A stretch of DNA of 55,120 nucleotides from Gemmatimonadota bacterium. Its GTDB lineage: Bacteria; Gemmatimonadota; Gemmatimonadetes; Gemmatimonadales; GWC2-71-9. The notes beneath the pieces are model-generated. The model had not been told where the DNA came from. It made no database searches and saw nothing but the letters and a program-made list of their open reading frames with translations. Numbering within the stretch: position 1 is the first letter of the stretch; every line of letters starts with the position of its first letter. Positions 39,639 through 48,120 of the stretch are shown one piece after another. The stretch spans positions 1 to 55,120 of the forward strand of contig JACQVB010000219.1 of the NCBI GenBank assembly GCA_016209985.1, in the 5' to 3' direction. The translations under genes were made by a program, and so were the position numbers.

Positions 39639-41038
39639 CGCGCCTCCTCGGTAGCGTCGACCAGTCGTTCGAGGTGGCGGGCCACCTCGAGCATGCCGGC
39701 CTCCTCGAAATGCGGCGCGAGGATCTGCCCCCCGATGGGAAGCCCACTGGTTCTCCCAATGGGAACGGAGACGGCGGGAAGGTGCGCCAGGTTGGCGGTA
39801 CACACGAAAACGTCCGCGTGGTACATGGCAACGGGATCGTTCACTTTTTCGCCGGCCTTGAACGCCGGAGTCGGCGTCGTGGGCGTGAACAGGAAGTCGA
39901 CGCCGTCGGGAGTGGCCGGGCCGCGGAAGACCTGCTGATAGTCCTGCGTGATCAGACGACGCGCGACCTGCGCCTTCTGGTAGTACTTCCCGTAATAGCC
40001 GGCCGACAGCACGTACGTCCCGAGAATGATCCGTCGCCGGACCTCCGGTCCGAAGCCAGCCCCGCGAGTCGCGCGGTAGAGCGCCGCAGGGTCGGCGCCG
40101 GGGTGGGACACCCGCAGGCCGTATCGAATCCCATCGAAGCGGGCCAGGTTGGAGCTGGCTTCCGCAGGTGCGATCACGTAGTAGGTGGGTACCGCGAGCC
40201 GGGTATGAGGCAACGACACCGGCCGGATACTCGCGCCGGCATCCCGGAAGCGTTGGACCGCGCGGTCGCAGGCTGCCTGGATAGCGGGGTCCAGGTCGGG
40301 CGGGAAAAACTCGCGCGGGGTGCCGATCACGACGCCGGAGAGGTCGGTTCGGGACTCGCCAGGCGACAAGGGGTCCAGGTCGGCCGACGTCGGGTCATTC
40401 CCATCACGGCCCGAGATGACACCGAGCACCCGGGCGGCATGGTCCACGGTTCGCCCGAACACCCCGATTTGATCCAGCGAGCTGCCGAACGCGACGAGGC
40501 CGTAGCGACTGACGCGGCCATAGGTCGGCTTGATTCCGACGATGCCGCAAAAAGCTGCCGGCTGCCGCACCGATCCTCCGGTTTCCGAACCCAGCGCGGC
40601 AGCCACCGCCCCGTCGGCCACCAGCACCGCCGAGCCGCCGGAAGACCCTCCGGGAACGCGTTCGGGATCGAGCGGGTGCCGGGTACGCCCAAAGGCGGAA
40701 TACTCGGTCGACGCGCCCATGGCGAACTCATCGAGATTGGTTTTGCAGGCTATCAGTGCGCCGGCTGCCTTGAGCCGGGCGATTGCGGTGGCCTCGTACG
40801 GCGAGCGATAGCCATCGAGGATCCGCGACGCGCATGTCGTGGGATACTCGAGGGTGCAGATGTTGTCCTTGATGGCGACAGCCACGCCCTCCAGCGGGCC
40901 ACTACCTGTGGTAAGAGATCTGGCGTCTGCCTGAGCGAGAAGAATGCCACGGTCGTAGGCGATGACAGCGTTCAGCCCGCGGGCGTTGCTGCGCTCGATC
41001 CGGTCTGCTACGGCCGCGGCGCCGGTGCTCGCGGTCAT
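39635..41038 (-). CDS. gatA: aspartyl/glutamyl-tRNA amidotransferase subunit A
   Basis: 467 residues from ATG 41038. Amidase-signature catalytic triad: Lys in GVAVAIKDNICT, cis-Ser and nucleophile Ser in ERVPGGSSGGSAVLVADG through LGSETGGSVRQPAAFCG. It releases ammonia from glutamine for GatB. It overlaps gatC by ATGA and gatB by GTGA, so the order gatC-gatA-gatB is tightly coupled. Confidence 0.96.
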   Translation of the reverse strand: MTASTGAAAVADRIERSNARGLNAVIAYDRGILLAQADARSLTTGSGPLEGVAVAIKDNICTLEYPTTCASRILDGYRSPYEATAIARLKAAGALIACKTNLDEFAMGASTEYSAFGRTRHPLDPERVPGGSSGGSAVLVADGAVAAALGSETGGSVRQPAAFCGIVGIKPTYGRVSRYGLVAFGSSLDQIGVFGRTVDHAARVLGVISGRDGNDPTSADLDPLSPGESRTDLSGVVIGTPREFFPPDLDPAIQAACDRAVQRFRDAGASIRPVSLPHTRLAVPTYYVIAPAEASSNLARFDGIRYGLRVSHPGADPAALYRATRGAGFGPEVRRRIILGTYVLSAGYYGKYYQKAQVARRLITQDYQQVFRGPATPDGVDFLFTPTTPTPAFKAGEKVNDPVAMYHADVFVCTANLAHLPAVSVPIGRTSGLPIGGQILAPHFEEAGMLEVARHLERLVDATEEAR

Positions 41039-41361
41039 TCTTCTTCGTTCCCAGCGGGCATGCCGTTTGCGCCCACTCCGCCCAGCCGAGGCACCAGGAA
41101 CAACCCATGGCGAAACCGGGGAGCCATCTGCGCAAGGGGAACGGCGAGCGGGGTTCGGTGAGGCTGGTCGTCTCGAAGCGGCTGGCGGGGGCCGGGATAT
41201 TCCAGCGTGGATTCCTGGTCGGATTGCTCCACCCTCTCGAGCTGGGACACGTAGTCGAGTATGCGGCTGATCTGCTCGGTGAGAGTGGGAAGCGACTGCT
41301 CGTCCACGCCGAGCGCCGCTAGCCGCGCGACATGCTCGACCTCCTCCCGGGTGACGCTCAC
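41035..41361 (-). CDS. gatC: aspartyl/glutamyl-tRNA amidotransferase subunit C
   Basis: 108 residues from GTG 41361, chosen because GGAGGAA lies just upstream and it overlaps the pcrA stop as GTGA; a TTG at 41373 is the only alternative. Family features: VTREEVEHVARLAALGVDEQSLPTLTEQISRILDYVSQLERV and a PLRDD tail motif. It wraps around GatA and stabilises the complex. It is somewhat longer at the C-terminus than typical (about 95). Confidence 0.9.
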   Translation of the reverse strand: MSVTREEVEHVARLAALGVDEQSLPTLTEQISRILDYVSQLERVEQSDQESTLEYPGPRQPLRDDQPHRTPLAVPLAQMAPRFRHGLFLVPRLGGVGANGMPAGNEEE

Positions 41362-43562
41362 GCTTCCTCCCAATCACGTTCCAGTCCGGCGTACGCAACC
41401 AGCAGTTGCTTGGTCCCGATCTGCTCGTCATCGAACTCCACCATGACCCGCAGGTCGCGACCGTGACCGGCCAATCCGCGGATCGTTCCGCTGCCGAACT
41501 TGCGGTGAACCACGCGCTCGCCTTTCACGTACCGCGGATTGGCCTGCGATTCGACTTCCGGAGCGGAAAGCGGGACCGTCGCCCAGGTGCCGGGCCCGGG
41601 CCGCCGGCGCGGCAGATCCCCGCCGAACACCCCGCTACTACGGCGTTCGTCGACGACGCCCGCGGGGAGCGCGTCGAGGAATCGTGAGGGCATGCCGGGA
41701 AGCAGTTGGCCACCCCGCCGGCGGGCACGGGCCCAGGTCAGGTAAAGGCGGTCGCGTGCGCGGGTGACGCCGACATAGGCAAGGCGCCGCTCCTCTTCGA
41801 GTCCCTGGGCGGTCTCGGTGGACCGGCTCAGCGGGAAGAGACCGTCTTCCATGCCCGCGAGGATCACGACGGGCCACTCCAGCCCTTTGGCCGTATGCAC
41901 CGTCATGAGGCTCACTCCGGCTGCGTCACCGGTATCGCGTTCGGCCGGCGAAGCGAGAGCCGCAGATGCGAGGAACCGTTCCAGGGGGGACGAAGGGTCC
42001 TCGGCGTCGGCCTCTTCCGACCATTCCGCGGCACCGGCGAGCAGCTCGCGCACGTTCTCGATCCGCTCCGCACCCTCGATCCCCTCCGCCGCCAGGTAGG
42101 CCTCGTACTCGATGGACTGGAGTACCCGCTCGAGCAACGCGGCCGGCGTGCTGCTGGGAACATGGCTGCGCAGCCGCTCGATCAACTCCGCGAATCCGTG
42201 CAGCGCTTCCTTCGCTTGAGGGCGAATATCGGGGATGCGGTCTGCGATGGCGGCTGTTTCCAGCAGGGGACGCTTCCAGGTGGCGGCGACCGTTTGCACC
42301 GTGGCTAACGTTGCCAGTCCAACTCCCCGCCGGGGCACCTGGATCGCCCGAAGAAACGCTTCATCGTCTCTGGGGTTCGCCAGCAGGCGCAGGTACGCGA
42401 CGAGGTCCCTCACCTCGCGCCGCTCGTAGAAGCTGACGGCACCTACTACCCGGTGTGGCAGGGCCACGCGCCGAAAGGCCTCTTCAAATGCGCGCGATTG
42501 CGAATTGGTGCGATAGAGCACCGCGACATCGCCATAGGCATAATGATCGACCGCGGCGCGCTCCCGGATCTCCCGGGCGACCCATTCGGCCTCGTCGCGC
42601 TCGTCCGCCACCGCCACCAACACGACCGGCTCGCCGCCGGCGCGCGCGGTGAAGAGCGTCTTGCCCAGGCGTTCACGATTCTCGGCAATGAGACCATTCG
42701 CGGCGTCCAGGATCACCTGGGTGGACCGGTAATTCTGTTCCAGCCGGACCAGGTGGGCATCGGGAAAATCGCGTTGGAAATCCAGCATGTTCCGGACGTC
42801 CGCCCCCCGCCAGCCGTAAATGGATTGGTCGTCGTCACCCACGGCTGCGAGCTCTCGATGCTCCTGCGCCAGCTGGCTGACCAGGAGATACTGCGCGCGG
42901 TTGGTGTCCTGGAACTCGTCTACCAGAATGGACTGGAAGCGCCGCTGGTAAAAAGCCAACCGTTCGGGTTGTTCCCGAAATAGGGTCAGCGGATGAAGCA
43001 GCAGATCGTCAAAATCCATTGCATTCGCCGCTCTTAACGCCTCCCCCAGTTGCCGGTAGATCTCGGCGGCGGCGCGGGCGATCCGGTCATCCGCAGCCGA
43101 TGCCAGATCCTCGGGGGTCTGGAGCCGATTCTTGGCATGCGAGATGATCGACTGGATGAGCTGGGGCGGGAATGCCTTCGGGGCATACCCGCCGCGCTCC
43201 AGCAGCCGCTTGATGAGCGCCAGCCGGTCGTCCTCGTCGTAGATGGTGAATTGCGGCGTGAAGCCGAGCAGGCGGGCTTCCCGGCGAAGCAGCCGGGCCG
43301 AGAGCGAATGAAATGTCCCGATCCAGAGCCCTACCGGATCCGCGCCCAGAATCTCCGCCACCCGGCGACGCATTTCCTGTGCAGCCCGGTTGGTGAATGT
43401 GACTGCGAGGATCCGGTACGCTGGGGTGCCGCCGTGCATCACCATGTGGCCGAGCCGGGCGGTGAGCACGCGGGTCTTGCCCGATCCGGCCCCGGCGAGA
43501 ACCAGGAGGGGGCCGCCGCGATGCTCAACGGCTTCCCGTTGCGCGTCGTTCAGGGGGATCAC
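41358..43562 (-). CDS. pcrA: UvrD/PcrA/Rep family DNA helicase
   Basis: 734 residues from GTG 43562. SF1 helicase motifs: LNDAQREAVEHRGGPLLVLAGAGSGKTRVL (Q-motif and Walker A), FDDLLL, ILVDEFQDTNRAQY (Walker B), AVGDDDQSIYGWRGAD, LEQNYRST, VSLMTVHTAKGLEWPVVILAGMEDGLFP and ERRLAYVGVTRARDRLYL. It unwinds DNA in repair and removes recombination intermediates. The C-terminal tail contains a Tudor-like VVHRKFGSGTIRGL segment typical of PcrA. It is coupled to the kinase gene by GTGA. Confidence 0.95.
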   Translation of the reverse strand: MIPLNDAQREAVEHRGGPLLVLAGAGSGKTRVLTARLGHMVMHGGTPAYRILAVTFTNRAAQEMRRRVAEILGADPVGLWIGTFHSLSARLLRREARLLGFTPQFTIYDEDDRLALIKRLLERGGYAPKAFPPQLIQSIISHAKNRLQTPEDLASAADDRIARAAAEIYRQLGEALRAANAMDFDDLLLHPLTLFREQPERLAFYQRRFQSILVDEFQDTNRAQYLLVSQLAQEHRELAAVGDDDQSIYGWRGADVRNMLDFQRDFPDAHLVRLEQNYRSTQVILDAANGLIAENRERLGKTLFTARAGGEPVVLVAVADERDEAEWVAREIRERAAVDHYAYGDVAVLYRTNSQSRAFEEAFRRVALPHRVVGAVSFYERREVRDLVAYLRLLANPRDDEAFLRAIQVPRRGVGLATLATVQTVAATWKRPLLETAAIADRIPDIRPQAKEALHGFAELIERLRSHVPSSTPAALLERVLQSIEYEAYLAAEGIEGAERIENVRELLAGAAEWSEEADAEDPSSPLERFLASAALASPAERDTGDAAGVSLMTVHTAKGLEWPVVILAGMEDGLFPLSRSTETAQGLEEERRLAYVGVTRARDRLYLTWARARRRGGQLLPGMPSRFLDALPAGVVDERRSSGVFGGDLPRRRPGPGTWATVPLSAPEVESQANPRYVKGERVVHRKFGSGTIRGLAGHGRDLRVMVEFDDEQIGTKQLLVAYAGLERDWEEA

Positions 43563-44794
43563 GCGAGACTCTGCGATTGCACCGGCAGCGAGGCTTCGAA
43601 GGTGGCGCCGATCGGCGACGCCTTGAGCTGAAGCGTGCCGCCGTGGACGTCCTCGACGATGCGGCGAGCGAGGGCCAGTCCGATTCCCCACCCGCCCTTA
43701 GTGGTGATCCCGGGCTCGAACAGGCGGTCGCGCACTTCCGGCGCGATCCCAGGGCCATCGTCCGCCACGCGAATGGAAACGGTGCCGTCCCCGGCGGCCA
43801 CGGACACACTGATGTTGCCGCCCCTGCCGCTCAACGCGTCAACGGAATTGCGGACCAGCGCCTCCAGCGCCCATTCGAGCAGCACCGGATCGCCCTGAAT
43901 GCTGGGCCCGGCGCCGGGGGCCCGGACCTCGATCGCGACCTGATGGGCATTCTGGGGGAGACGCGGCTCGAAGTAGGCGGCCACGCGTTCGGCCAGAGCA
44001 CCCAGCGCCACCGGCTCCGCCCGGGCCGGCCGGCCGATCCGTTCGAAGCGCTGCGCGACGCGTTGCAGGCGTTCGAGGTCCGCCGCCAGATGTCGAGCGA
44101 TGTCCCGCGATCGCTCGTCGCCCGACTCCAGCCGCTCGATCCAGGCGCCGACGCTCATCAGCGGAGTACCGAGCTGGTGGGCCGATTCCCGCGCCACCGC
44201 GACCCAGAGCCGCTCCCGGTTCCGATCCACCGCCGCCCGGTACGCCCAGATCCCCACGGTCACGCTCGCGACCAGGAGGCCGATTTGCAGCAGCGCGAGC
44301 CAGGTAAGATGGCGACCGAGAGGTATCGATCCGAAGTGGATTTGCCCGAAATCCTGGCCGGTAATCGGAGGGTTCAACCGGTCCAGCTCCCGGATGTAGC
44401 CCAACACCCGCGGATCGTCGTAGTCCACGCTGCCGCCAAAGGGAAGATTCGCCGCGGCGACCGGGATGCCCTCCGGATCGGTGATCACGACCGGGATGCC
44501 GGTGGAGTCGATATCGTTGGCGATCTGGAGCAGGAGATCACCGCTGATCTCGGGTTCCCGGAGCGCGGCGATGATCCGGCCGTACACCTGGGATGTCTCC
44601 CGGGCGTCCGCGCGCATGTGCTGCACCAGCCTCCACGCCTGCCATACCGAGACCGCGGCCAGCACGACGATCAGTGCCAGCGAGATTTCGGGTCCGGCGC
44701 CCTTGAGGCGGCGGAGGGCGCTACGCGCCCGCGGGTGCGAGGCGGTCACGGCCGAGGTAGGGCGCCAACGCTTCGGGAATGACCACGGTGCCAT
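43559..44794 (-). CDS. membrane sensor histidine kinase
   Basis: 411 residues as the longest frame; GTG 44749 (residue 16) is a likely start, reducing overlap with serS. Two membrane helices (about 37-53 and 158-178) flank a ~100-residue periplasmic sensor. The H-box reads VARESAHQLGTPLMSVGAWIERL, followed by LVRNSVDAL (N-box), IRVADDGPGIAPEVRDRLFEPG (G1/F) and GWGIGLALARRIVEDVHGG (G2). It autophosphorylates on His and would pass phosphate to a response regulator, none of which is nearby. Its place between serS and pcrA, coupled to both, is unusual. Confidence 0.9.
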   Translation of the reverse strand: MAPWSFPKRWRPTSAVTASHPRARSALRRLKGAGPEISLALIVVLAAVSVWQAWRLVQHMRADARETSQVYGRIIAALREPEISGDLLLQIANDIDSTGIPVVITDPEGIPVAAANLPFGGSVDYDDPRVLGYIRELDRLNPPITGQDFGQIHFGSIPLGRHLTWLALLQIGLLVASVTVGIWAYRAAVDRNRERLWVAVARESAHQLGTPLMSVGAWIERLESGDERSRDIARHLAADLERLQRVAQRFERIGRPARAEPVALGALAERVAAYFEPRLPQNAHQVAIEVRAPGAGPSIQGDPVLLEWALEALVRNSVDALSGRGGNISVSVAAGDGTVSIRVADDGPGIAPEVRDRLFEPGITTKGGWGIGLALARRIVEDVHGGTLQLKASPIGATFEASLPVQSQSLA

Positions 44795-46001
44795 CGGGTT
44801 GCTGGTTGTTCTCCAGGAGCGCGATGATGGTCCGGGGAAAGGCGACTCCGGACGCGTTCAGGGTATGCAGGAATTCTGGCTTGCTGTCGGGCCGGGGCCG
44901 GTACCGAATGTTTGCGCGACGTGCCTGAAAATCGGTGAACGTGCTGGCGCTTGAAGCCTCCAGCCAGGTCGCTACCCCGGCTGCCCAGACCTCCAGATCG
45001 TAGGTCTTGGCGCTCGAGAACCCCACATCGCCCGCGGCGAGCAGCACCACCCGATAGGGAATCCCGAGCCGGCGAAGTACCGCCTCCGCGTGGCCCAGCA
45101 GTTTCTCGTGCTCGCTCGGCGAGTTCTCCGGTGTGGAGAACCGAACCAGTTCCACCTTGTCGAACTGGTGGATCCGTATCAGGCCGCGAGTGTCCTTCCC
45201 ATGCGAGCCCGCCTCCCGGCGAAAACACGGGGTATATGCGACATAGCCTCGCGGGAGATCGCCGGCCGCGAGCACCTCGTCGCGGTGGATGTTGGTCACC
45301 GGGACCTCGGCCGTGGGCACCAGGTAGAGGCCGTCTTCCGTCACGTACATGTTGCGCTCGAGGTCGGGAAGCTGTCCCGTGCCGGTTGCGGTTTCTCGAT
45401 TCACCAGCAGTGGGGGTGCCACCTCGGTGTATCCATGCTCCCTGGTGTGCAGGTCGAGCATGAAGTTGATGAGGGCGCGCACCAGTCGGGCCCCGGGACC
45501 GGTGAACAGCGGAAACCCGCTTCCCGTGATTTTCGCCCCCCGCGGAAGATCAAACAGACCGAGGGCCTCACCGAGCTCCCAGTGCGGTTTTGCCGGAGAG
45601 GCCAGCTTGGGGATCTCTCCCCAGGTGCGCACCACGCGGTTGGCCGCCGCGCCGCCATCGGGTACCTCGGAGAGCGGCAGGTTGGGAAGCTGCAGCAACC
45701 GTTCGTGCAGCTCGGCGTCCAGGGTCCGCTCCTCGTCGTCCAGCCGCTTGATCTCCTCGGAAAGTTCCCGCAGCCCGGCCAACGTGCCGCCCGCATCCTC
45801 CTGGGCGCGTTTGCGTCTCGCCACCACTTCGGACGCGGTATTACGCTCGGCCTTGAGCTTCTCGACCTTCTGGAGGGTCTCGCGCCGCCGCTGATCCAGC
45901 TGGATGATGGAATCGAGGAGCGGGCCGTGTTGCCCGCCGCGCCGGGCGATCGCCGCGCGCACCTGCTCGGGCGATTCCCGCAACAGCCGGATGTCGATCA
46001 C
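44721..46001 (-). CDS. serS: seryl-tRNA synthetase
   Basis: 426 residues, family length. It has an N-terminal coiled-coil arm (MIDIRLLRESPEQVRAAIARRG, then about 30-100), and class II motifs: motif 2 TPCFRREAGSHGKDTRGLIRIHQFDKVELV and motif 3 LNASGVAFPRTIIALLENNQQPDGTVVIPEAL. It charges tRNA-Ser and also tRNA-Sec, whose gene is in this window. First gene of the serS-kinase-pcrA-gatCAB run. Confidence 0.97.
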   Translation of the reverse strand: MIDIRLLRESPEQVRAAIARRGGQHGPLLDSIIQLDQRRRETLQKVEKLKAERNTASEVVARRKRAQEDAGGTLAGLRELSEEIKRLDDEERTLDAELHERLLQLPNLPLSEVPDGGAAANRVVRTWGEIPKLASPAKPHWELGEALGLFDLPRGAKITGSGFPLFTGPGARLVRALINFMLDLHTREHGYTEVAPPLLVNRETATGTGQLPDLERNMYVTEDGLYLVPTAEVPVTNIHRDEVLAAGDLPRGYVAYTPCFRREAGSHGKDTRGLIRIHQFDKVELVRFSTPENSPSEHEKLLGHAEAVLRRLGIPYRVVLLAAGDVGFSSAKTYDLEVWAAGVATWLEASSASTFTDFQARRANIRYRPRPDSKPEFLHTLNASGVAFPRTIIALLENNQQPDGTVVIPEALAPYLGRDRLAPAGA

Positions 46002-46005
46002 GGAA

Positions 46006-46596
46006 TCAGGCGGTCGGCGTGCCGGGCGTGAGGCTACGGTAGCCGCAATTCCTGTTGACCAGGGTCTCCATGGTCATACTGCGCTGGACCGGATCCACCG
46101 CGAGGACGCGGAATTTTCCATAGCGGGGGAGCTGTCCGGTGAATTCGCAACCGGTGAGGATCGCCCGTGAACGCACGATGAACACGACGTCGGCATCGAC
46201 CGCAAGCGACAGGCTGTCGACATAGCCGCTGCTGGGCGCGCTCTTGATCGAATCGAAAGGCTGCTGGGTCAGGAAGATGCCGGAAGACCTGGGCAGGCCG
46301 AGAGCACCGGCCGGGTATACCGCAGCGCGGCCGTTGGCAGTGATGTCGAACGCGAAATCAAACCCCGAGACGTCGGTGCGCGTGGCGCTGCTGGTGGGAA
46401 GGTCGTAACCGCTCGGCAAGGTCACGCTGGTGCCGTGCAGCGCGTACAGCGTCACCGTGTCGACCACATTCTCCCGGGAGGCCTCTGGCAACTGCAGCGG
46501 ATCGTCACAGGCTGCCGTCGCCGCGATCGTGGTCATCGCGACGAGGACGGCATTTCGCATTTCTCGAGTGATTCGCATTTCTCGGATGAATTGCAT
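46006..46596 (-). CDS. putative lipoprotein, unknown function
   Basis: 196 residues as the longest frame; the N-terminus IREMRITREMRN comes from a small tandem DNA duplication (about 46555-46590), and ATG 46557 gives a cleaner signal MRNAVLVAMTTIAATAA with Cys as lipidation site (CDDPLQLPE). The mature part looks like a beta-rich surface or periplasmic domain (TVTLYALHGTSVTLPSGYDL, GFDFAFDITANGRAAVYPA). A later Cys pair may form a disulfide. No family recognised. It lies four bases upstream of serS. Confidence 0.6.
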   Translation of the reverse strand: MQFIREMRITREMRNAVLVAMTTIAATAACDDPLQLPEASRENVVDTVTLYALHGTSVTLPSGYDLPTSSATRTDVSGFDFAFDITANGRAAVYPAGALGLPRSSGIFLTQQPFDSIKSAPSSGYVDSLSLAVDADVVFIVRSRAILTGCEFTGQLPRYGKFRVLAVDPVQRSMTMETLVNRNCGYRSLTPGTPTA

Positions 46597-46686
46597 CGTC
46601 GAGGTGAAGATTACCCGTCGCTGAAAAGAGGGTCAACCCACAGTGTTGCCTTGACTTCGCTTACTGCCATTCCTAGCTTGGCCCGC

Positions 46687-47040
46687 ATGGCGACCATTCG
46701 CGACGTGGTGCAGGCCTTGGGCCGTCGTGAGGGGGTGGATGCAGTCATCGTGTTGGGCCGCGACGGGCTCACCATCGACGCCGCGGCCGCGAACGGTTTG
46801 GACGCGGATGGTCTCGCCGCGTTGGTCCCGTCGGTGGCCGCGGCGTGCACCCGGCTGGGAAACGCGGCATTGCGCGGCGAGTTCACCAGCGGGGTGGTCG
46901 AATTCGGACGCGGCATGGTCGTCGTCACGGTACTTACGCCCGAGGTCCTCCTGGCGATGGTGGTGGCTCCCGGCGTCAACATCGGTGCCCTGCTGTTCGA
47001 GCTGCACCGGCATCGGGCTGCCATCGCCGGCCTGCTGTAG
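46687..47040 (+). CDS. roadblock/LC7 domain protein
   Basis: 117 residues from ATG 46687. It fits the bacterial roadblock (MglB-like) fold: a first helix RDVVQALGRREGVDAVIVLGRDGLTIDA, helix LAALVPSVAAACTRLGNAA, strands TSGVVEFGRGMVVVTVLTPEVLLAMVVAPGVNIGALLFEL and a final helix. Roadblock proteins regulate small Ras-like GTPases in polarity or motility; no GTPase gene is in the window, so the partner is elsewhere. Divergent from the lipoprotein gene. Confidence 0.8.
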   Translation: MATIRDVVQALGRREGVDAVIVLGRDGLTIDAAAANGLDADGLAALVPSVAAACTRLGNAALRGEFTSGVVEFGRGMVVVTVLTPEVLLAMVVAPGVNIGALLFELHRHRAAIAGLL

Positions 47041-47082
47041 CCGGAAGTTCACCATTCCCAAGCCGCTTCACGCTTTCGACGC

Positions 47083-48120
47083 ATGAGCCGCTGGGCCGCG
47101 GTGCTCGCCGGTGGATCCGGCACTCGCTTCTGGCCCCTTTCGACCAGCCGGTCCCCGAAGCAAATGTTGTCGCTCACCGGCTCGGAATCGCTGCTGGCGC
47201 AGGCCGTCCGTCGGCTCTCCGGCCTCATTCCGCCCGAACGCATCCTGGTGATCACCGCCGAGGCGCTCTGTGAGGCCACCCTGGAGGTGCTGCCGGAGCT
47301 GCCGCCGAAAAACATCCTGGCGGAGCCGCGCGCCGCATCCACCGGCCCGGCGCTGGTGTGGGCAACTCACCGGGCGCAGGAAAGCGATCCGGACGCGACC
47401 CTGCTCTCGCTTCATGCGGACTGGTTCGTAGGAGATGATGCCGCGTTCCGGGAGACGGCCCGCCGTGCCATGGACGTCGCGGACCGGTTCGACGTTCTGG
47501 TCGCCGTAGGCGTCGTGCCCAGCCGGCCCGATGTTGGATACGGATACATCGTGCCCGGAGAAGTTCTCGACGGCGACGTCCGCGTGATCACCCGTTTCGT
47601 GGAAAAGCCGGATGCCGAGCGGGCGACCAGACTGATGCGCGAAGGTGCCCTGTGGAACAGTGGCCTTTTTGCCTGGACCGCTCGCCGATTCTTCCTCGAG
47701 ACCGAAGCGCTAGCACCCGAAATCGCTCCCCACCTGACCGCCCTGCGCGCGGGTGACGTGGCCCGCTACTTCCGCGAGGTGCGCCCGATCGCGGTGGACG
47801 TTTCTCATTTCGAGCGAAGCCGCCGGGTGGCGGTCCTTCCCGGCCGGTTCCCGTGGGACGATGTCGGCACCTGGGCCGCCCTCGCGCGGGTCCGAGCGAC
47901 GGATGCCGCCGGCAACACATCCGTCGGTGACGTCACCGCGGTGGATACCGCCGGAACGGTCGCCTGGGCCGACGGTGGCCCGGTGGTGCTTTTCGGCGTG
48001 CGCGATCTGGTAGTCGTGCGGGCCAACAGCATCGTGCTGGTCACCACCACCGAGCGCGCGGCCCACTTGAAGGACTTGCTCTCCCGCCTGCCTCCTCCGC
48101 TCCGCGATCCCGTTTCATGA
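47083..48120 (+). CDS. manC: mannose-1-phosphate guanylyltransferase
   Basis: 345 residues. Nucleotidyltransferase motif WAAVLAGGSGTRFWPLSTSRSPKQMLSL at the N-terminus, then DATLLSLHADWFVGDDAAFRET and the ITRFVEKPD motif near 170, followed by GALWNSGLFAWTA. No C-terminal isomerase domain, so it is the short single-function form. It makes GDP-mannose for glycans. It overlaps the next gene by ATGA, which also encodes a sugar nucleotidyltransferase-like protein. Confidence 0.9.
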   Translation: MSRWAAVLAGGSGTRFWPLSTSRSPKQMLSLTGSESLLAQAVRRLSGLIPPERILVITAEALCEATLEVLPELPPKNILAEPRAASTGPALVWATHRAQESDPDATLLSLHADWFVGDDAAFRETARRAMDVADRFDVLVAVGVVPSRPDVGYGYIVPGEVLDGDVRVITRFVEKPDAERATRLMREGALWNSGLFAWTARRFFLETEALAPEIAPHLTALRAGDVARYFREVRPIAVDVSHFERSRRVAVLPGRFPWDDVGTWAALARVRATDAAGNTSVGDVTAVDTAGTVAWADGGPVVLFGVRDLVVVRANSIVLVTTTERAAHLKDLLSRLPPPLRDPVS

